Below, in pieces: positions 60,563 to 64,000 of a DNA stretch of 64,000 bases. Source of the DNA: Methanosarcinales archaeon (lineage in GTDB: Archaea > Halobacteriota > UBA148 > JAUWXC01); the NCBI GenBank assembly GCA_026016205.1, contig CP061209.1:243469-307468 (forward strand), in the 5' to 3' direction. The notes beneath the pieces were generated by a model that did not search any database, was not told where the DNA came from, and was given only the letters and a program-made list of their open reading frames with translations. The position numbers were made by a program, and so were the translations under genes. Each line of letters starts with the position of its first letter. The first letter of the stretch is position 1.

Positions 60563-61417
60563 ATGAAAATCGCACTGCCTAACAAGGGACGGCTGTACGA
60601 GCCGTGTATGCAATTGTTCGAACGGGCTGGACTTCGCCCTATCGATGCAGGCATGAGAAGACTCTTTGCAAAAACGCTCGATCCGGAGATAGACATCCTG
60701 TTTGCACGGGCGCAGGACATTCCTGAGTACGTGCAGGACGGTGCTGCCGACCTGGGCGTAACTGGTTATGATTTAATCATGGAGGCAAAAGCTAACGTAG
60801 AGATATTGCTCGACCTCGAATTTGGGGTGGCGGAGCTGGTGCTGGCTGCGCCAAATAGCTCTAAAATCAAGGATGCCGGCGATTTAAGGGGCAAAAGAGT
60901 TGCAACCCAGTTCCCAAATCTTACCACCCAATTCTTCAAGGAGAAGGGGATTGACGTTAAAATCGTGGAAGTGTCTGGCGCCACCGAGATAACACCTCAT
61001 GTTGGCATTGCAGAAGCCATCATTGATTTAACGAGCTCAGGCACGACGTTAGCGGTTAATCAACTGCAGATAATTGAGCGCGTATTATTGACTTCGGCCA
61101 GGTTAATCGTCAACAAGGAAAGCCTGAAGAAAAATAAAGCGAAGATAGGGGAAATTCAAACAGCTCTGGAAAGCGTAATTCAGGCGGAAGGCAAACGATA
61201 CATCATGATGAATGTGCCAAAAGCAGTGCTCGAGAAAGTAAAGAAAGTAATGCCTGGACTGGCAGGACCGACGGTGATGCAGGTGGAATCTGGCGCGTCA
61301 ACAGTGGCGGTGCATGCGGTTGTTAATGAAGGCGATGTGTTCGCTATAATAAATGCACTTAAGGGGGCTGGTGCAAAGGATATTCTAGTTGTGCCAATAG
61401 AGAGGATGGTGCGGTGA
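60563..61417 (+). CDS. hisG: ATP phosphoribosyltransferase (long form)
   Basis: First step of histidine synthesis. 284 residues, including the C-terminal regulatory ACT-like domain (about 205-284, QVESGASTVAVHAVVNEGD), so feedback by histidine is possible. IALPNKGRLYEPCMQLFERAG, DLGVTGYDLIMEA, and PRPP loop DLTSSGTTLAVNQL are present. Its stop overlaps hisA (GTG start). Confidence 0.94.
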   Translation: MKIALPNKGRLYEPCMQLFERAGLRPIDAGMRRLFAKTLDPEIDILFARAQDIPEYVQDGAADLGVTGYDLIMEAKANVEILLDLEFGVAELVLAAPNSSKIKDAGDLRGKRVATQFPNLTTQFFKEKGIDVKIVEVSGATEITPHVGIAEAIIDLTSSGTTLAVNQLQIIERVLLTSARLIVNKESLKKNKAKIGEIQTALESVIQAEGKRYIMMNVPKAVLEKVKKVMPGLAGPTVMQVESGASTVAVHAVVNEGDVFAIINALKGAGAKDILVVPIERMVR

Positions 61418-62136
61418 GATTCGAGGTGATCCCCGCCGTCGACCTAAAGGGTGGCAAGTGCGTGCAACTCGTTCAGGGCATACCCGGTACGGAGACGATT
61501 TCCCTGGATGACCCAGTGGGCGTGGCCAAGTGCTGGGTTGGAGAGGGTGCCAAACGTCTGCATCTAGTGGATTTAGATGGTGCATTCGAGGGACAACGAA
61601 AAAATGCACATCTGGTCAAACAAATCGTGGAAGTGTGCGCTATACCCATCCAGGTTGGAGGGGGGATACGCTCCTATGAGGATGCGGCAAGCCTTCTCGA
61701 CATGGGCGTTGACAGAATCATCATGGGAACTGCAGCGATGAATGACCCGACACTTGTCAAAAGGCTGATAGGTGAATTTGGAGGGGAGCGCATTATGGTC
61801 GCTCTGGATACGAGAAACAACGAGGTCGTAATCGAAGGATGGAAGAGGGGTGCGGGTGTGAACCCGATAACATTTGGCACTCAAATGGAAGAGTTGGGTG
61901 TTGGCTCCATACTCTTCACCAATGTAAATGTCGAGGGATTACTGCGCGGGGTAGACTTAGAGCCAATCAGGGCGCTGGTTCAAGCTGTGCGCATCCCGGT
62001 CGTCGCGTCTGGAGGCGTTGCATCCCTGGACGATTTGACGACCATCAGGGACGCTGGCGCGGCTGGTGCAGTCGTGGGGACCGCGCTTTATAAGGGTAAT
62101 TTTACGTTGAGGGAAACAATAGAGGTGGTGAAATGA
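61414..62136 (+). CDS. hisA: ProFAR isomerase
   Basis: 240 residues, beta/alpha barrel, from a GTG at 61414. FEVIPAVDLKGGKCVQLVQG (Asp catalytic), VDLDGAFEG, IPIQVGGGIRSYEDA, TRNNEVVIEGWKRG and ASGGVASLDDL. Coupled to hisG and to hisB by short overlaps, forming a compact hisGAB operon. Confidence 0.95.
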   Translation: MRFEVIPAVDLKGGKCVQLVQGIPGTETISLDDPVGVAKCWVGEGAKRLHLVDLDGAFEGQRKNAHLVKQIVEVCAIPIQVGGGIRSYEDAASLLDMGVDRIIMGTAAMNDPTLVKRLIGEFGGERIMVALDTRNNEVVIEGWKRGAGVNPITFGTQMEELGVGSILFTNVNVEGLLRGVDLEPIRALVQAVRIPVVASGGVASLDDLTTIRDAGAAGAVVGTALYKGNFTLRETIEVVK

Positions 62137-62708
62137 GAACTGCTGAGGTGGAAAGGCGGACAAAAGAAACGGACATCAAAGTATCTTTGAATCTAGATGG
62201 AAAAGGAAATTATGAGATAGACACGAGTATAAAATTCTTTGACCACCTGCTTTCAAGTTTTGCCAAGCACGGATTATTTGATTTGAACATACGGGCATCT
62301 GGAGACAACGAACATCACATCATTGAAGACGTTGCAATCTCACTCGGGGATGCTTTTAAGAAAGCCTTGAAGGACAAAGCGGGTATAAGGCGGTTTGGGT
62401 ATGCCATTATTCCCATGGATGATGTGCTTATGTTGGCTTCAGTGGACATAGGTGGCAGAAGTCACTGCGTTTTGGACATACACTTCAAGAGAAAGAGCAT
62501 TGAAGGCCTGAGCGTTGAGATGATTCCTCACTTCCTTGAAACCCTCGTTTCCGAGTGCAGGATAAACCTCCACGCAAAACTGCTGGACGGAAAGAACGAC
62601 CACCACAAGAGCGAGGCGCTGTTCAAGGCGCTGGCAGTAGCCTTGGATAATGCCACTCAAATAGACCCACGAAGAAAGGGCGTGCCCAGTACGAAAGGGA
62701 TGCTGTGA
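62133..62708 (+). CDS. hisB: imidazoleglycerol-phosphate dehydratase
   Basis: 191 residues. Mn motifs DTSIKFFDHLLSSFAKHG, DNEHHIIEDVAISLGDA and LLDGKNDHHKSEALFKALAVAL with the paired HHxxE. The final residues GVPSTKGML are normal. Ends 10 bp before the tail of the convergent HEPN remnant. Confidence 0.95.
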   Translation: MRTAEVERRTKETDIKVSLNLDGKGNYEIDTSIKFFDHLLSSFAKHGLFDLNIRASGDNEHHIIEDVAISLGDAFKKALKDKAGIRRFGYAIIPMDDVLMLASVDIGGRSHCVLDIHFKRKSIEGLSVEMIPHFLETLVSECRINLHAKLLDGKNDHHKSEALFKALAVALDNATQIDPRRKGVPSTKGML

Positions 62709-62717
62709 TGTTCTACA

Positions 62718-63076
62718 CTACGATTTCACTATCTCCCTTGTCCTTCTAATCGCCTCTTTTGCATCCTCCATTGCAAGCTCTGCATCCTTCATGGTCAGCG
62801 CAAGGGGTCATCGTAGGTATCTCTGTGGATCCTCCTTAAATCGTTATAAATGCCCAGAAGCATCATCTCAGATGGGTAAGAGCGTAGGAATAATTCGCCA
62901 ATTCGCTTATGATCAAAAATCTTTTGCGTTCCTTTCTCTTCTAGCAGGGCTTGGATGCATTCTGATATTGCAAGCCAGCATTGAGAGATCATACTGGCAG
63001 GGCATCCTCCATGCTGGCGAAGTCTAATGGCATCGTCTAAGTATGCCTCGGCCGCTTTGATATATCTATTCTCCAT
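62718..63076 (-). pseudogene. HEPN-domain protein with a frameshift near its end
   Basis: The frame gives 93 residues (MENRYIKAAEAYLDDAIRLR ... HRDTYDDPLR) and stops at 62795-62797. The expected C-terminal helix of the HEPN fold continues in the next frame, LTMKDAELAMEDAKEAI then RRTREIVKS, stopping at 62718-62720. A single base lost around 62797-62805 explains it. HEPN proteins pair with MNT nucleotidyltransferases as toxin and antitoxin; the partner overlaps directly upstream. The shortened form could still fold, so inactivation is likely but not certain. Confidence 0.75.
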
Positions 63077-63605
63077 ACAATATCTTTCCCTTCAGCAGAA
63101 ACCTCCTAGAACTGTCAACATCCTTCTTGGGAATCACCTCTAGATGGATGTCCCTGCTTATCATTTTCTCAAGTTCAGACAAAATATTGATGATTTTCTT
63201 GTAAGTAGCATATTTTGATAATTTCGATATAACAGAGATGTCTATATCGCTGTTTGGTCTGGCCGTTCCCTTGTAAGTACTTCCAAACCAGACGATCTTT
63301 TCGATATACTCCTTCGGCAATCTTTCTGCTATGAACCTCGCTGTTATTTCCTCCTCCCTCTTCATAGTAGAGGTGATAAGAGCAGCTGCTGGGTGTTTCC
63401 TGTTTATCCTTATCCTCCAGTTTTTCATGCTTTTGTCAATTGAAATAACACCAAGTTTTTCTAATTCAAGCACCCCTTCATAAATCACTTTTTTAGACAT
63501 GCCACATAGCTCAGCTAACTTTGAAACTGATTCGACATCATTTTCAGCTAAAGATTTGAGTATTCTGATCTTGGATCTATTGCCTAAGACATTTTCTAAT
63601 ATCAT
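63066..63605 (-). CDS. HTH-fused MNT nucleotidyltransferase (antitoxin type)
   Basis: 179 residues. N-terminal winged HTH (about 8-60, KIRILKSLAENDVESVSKLA, CGMSKKVIYEGVLELEKLGV), then a minimal nucleotidyltransferase core (about 95-179) with IVWFGSTYKGTARPNSDIDI, the GSxxxG...SDxD catalytic signature. MNT antitoxins add AMP to their HEPN toxin partner. The HTH allows autoregulation; a palindrome sits just before the start codon. Overlaps the HEPN gene by 11 bp. Confidence 0.85.
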   Translation of the reverse strand: MILENVLGNRSKIRILKSLAENDVESVSKLAELCGMSKKVIYEGVLELEKLGVISIDKSMKNWRIRINRKHPAAALITSTMKREEEITARFIAERLPKEYIEKIVWFGSTYKGTARPNSDIDISVISKLSKYATYKKIINILSELEKMISRDIHLEVIPKKDVDSSRRFLLKGKILYGE

Positions 63606-63606
63606 C

Positions 63607-63622
63607 GTTTACTTTAGTAAAC
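63607..63622. promoter_or_regulatory. 16-bp palindrome at the MNT start (auto-operator)
   Basis: GTTTACTTTAGTAAAC: 7-bp arms, 2-bp centre. It lies 1-17 bases before the ATG of the HTH-MNT gene and just downstream of the TATA-like ATTTATAC (minus strand, about 63630-63637). An HTH-protein dimer here would block transcription. Confidence 0.6.
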
Positions 63623-63690
63623 AAAATAGTATAAATATGTTTTGAAACAAAGTTATATGTCAAATCGCACCTACTAAGAAGTGAGTTTCA

Positions 63691-64000
63691 ATGAGCAAAA
63701 GAGTTCTCGTAACGACTGCATGGCCCTATGCCAATGGTCCACTGCACTTAGGGCATCTGGCTGGCTCTTATCTGCCGGCAGACATCTTTGCCAGGTATAA
63801 CCGGATGGTCGGAAACGAGACACTGATGGTATCGGGAACAGATGAACACGGCACACCGATATCAGTGCAGGCAGACAAAGAGGGATGCCCGCCAAAAGAA
63901 ATTGTCGACAAATATCACAAGGTCATCAAGCGCTCGCTGGAAGACATCGGTTGCTCATACGATTTGTTCACACGGACAACGACGGACAATCATCGCAAAA
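63691..64000 (+). CDS. metG: methionyl-tRNA synthetase, 3' end outside window
   Basis: Starts ATG 63691: [21 protein letters not shown] contains the HIGH-class signature ([20 protein letters not shown]), then [15 protein letters not shown]. About 103 codons are visible; the zinc-knuckle domain, KMSKS loop and anticodon domain lie beyond base 64000. Divergent from the MNT gene. Confidence 0.95.
   Translation, partial: MSKRVLVTTAWPYANGPLHLGHLAGSYLPADIFARYNRMVGNETLMVSGTDEHGTPISVQADKEGCPPKEIVDKYHKVIKRSLEDIGCSYDLFTRTTTDNHRK

Overview
The window is archaeal. It carries a proteasome-activating nucleotidase, aIF5A with deoxyhypusine synthase, a class II archaeal GAPDH, pyruvoyl arginine decarboxylase, SepCysS (Cys-tRNA made on the tRNA), an intron-bearing tRNA-Gly, and TATA boxes close to start codons. 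The SepCysS gene, the DUF39/NIL-ferredoxin/UPF0280 homocysteine operon, DUF1699-like and DUF1724 proteins and a Vho-type membrane [NiFe] hydrogenase point to a methanogen or ANME-type relative (Halobacteriota). The species cannot be named from sequence reading alone.

Layout. 1-25 kb is mostly chromosomal housekeeping: SepCysS, tRNA-Gly, MTA phosphorylase, anaerobic NrdD, PdaD, Sua5-type protein, MBF1, PAN, a CDP-alcohol phosphotransferase, AK6, HisC, ArgD, GuaA-B, two M24 peptidases, the homocysteine operon, DUF89, GAPDH, a TudS-like protein, acylphosphatase, broken MinD/GspF secretion genes and HisS. 25-28 kb has LarB and dCMP deaminase, then a small accessory island (DUF1699-like protein, a frameshifted gene, two zinc-ribbon proteins). 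28.5-39 kb is a hydrogenase locus: maturation protease, small subunit with Tat signal, large subunit, cytochrome b, then hypC-D-A-B-E-F. 39-43 kb is an accessory region with virus remains. 43-52 kb is a second accessory region: a beta-helix protein, a helix-hairpin-helix/UDG-like protein, membrane proteins, a halocin-like precursor, UbiA and a DUF1724 regulator. 52-64 kb returns to core genes: NAD kinase, IMPase, aIF5A-agmatinase-DHS, JAMM, RibL, AhcY, 5'-deoxyadenosine deaminase, hisGAB, a decayed HEPN/MNT pair and the start of MetRS.

The most striking item is at 39543-40884. A 280-residue protein with a Nop/IS110-like fold and no visible nuclease is followed, starting inside its own stop-codon region, by a regular array of 14 units of about 36 nt. 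Each unit alternates two short conserved motifs (GCGAGCC and GAAAYCCA) separated by two unrelated variable segments of about 10-12 nt. This is not a CRISPR array. It has the architecture I know from Tandem Interspaced Guide RNA (TIGR-Tas) systems: dual-spacer 36-nt guides with box C/D-like motifs and a Nop-domain Tas protein. A terminase remnant lies next to it, and a 23-bp copy of the hypF 3' end precedes it.

Functional themes: polyamine/hypusine synthesis (PdaD, agmatinase, aIF5A, DHS), recycling of SAM by-products (MtnP, AhcY, DadD), sulfide-based amino acid synthesis (SepCysS, DUF39 operon), histidine biosynthesis in dispersed pieces, and a complete hydrogenase assembly line. Several loci look eroded: MinD/GspF junction, P-loop/GNAT chimera, frameshifted HEPN, terminase lacking its ATPase, orphan antitoxin. 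This suggests active gene loss, or in part assembly artefacts.
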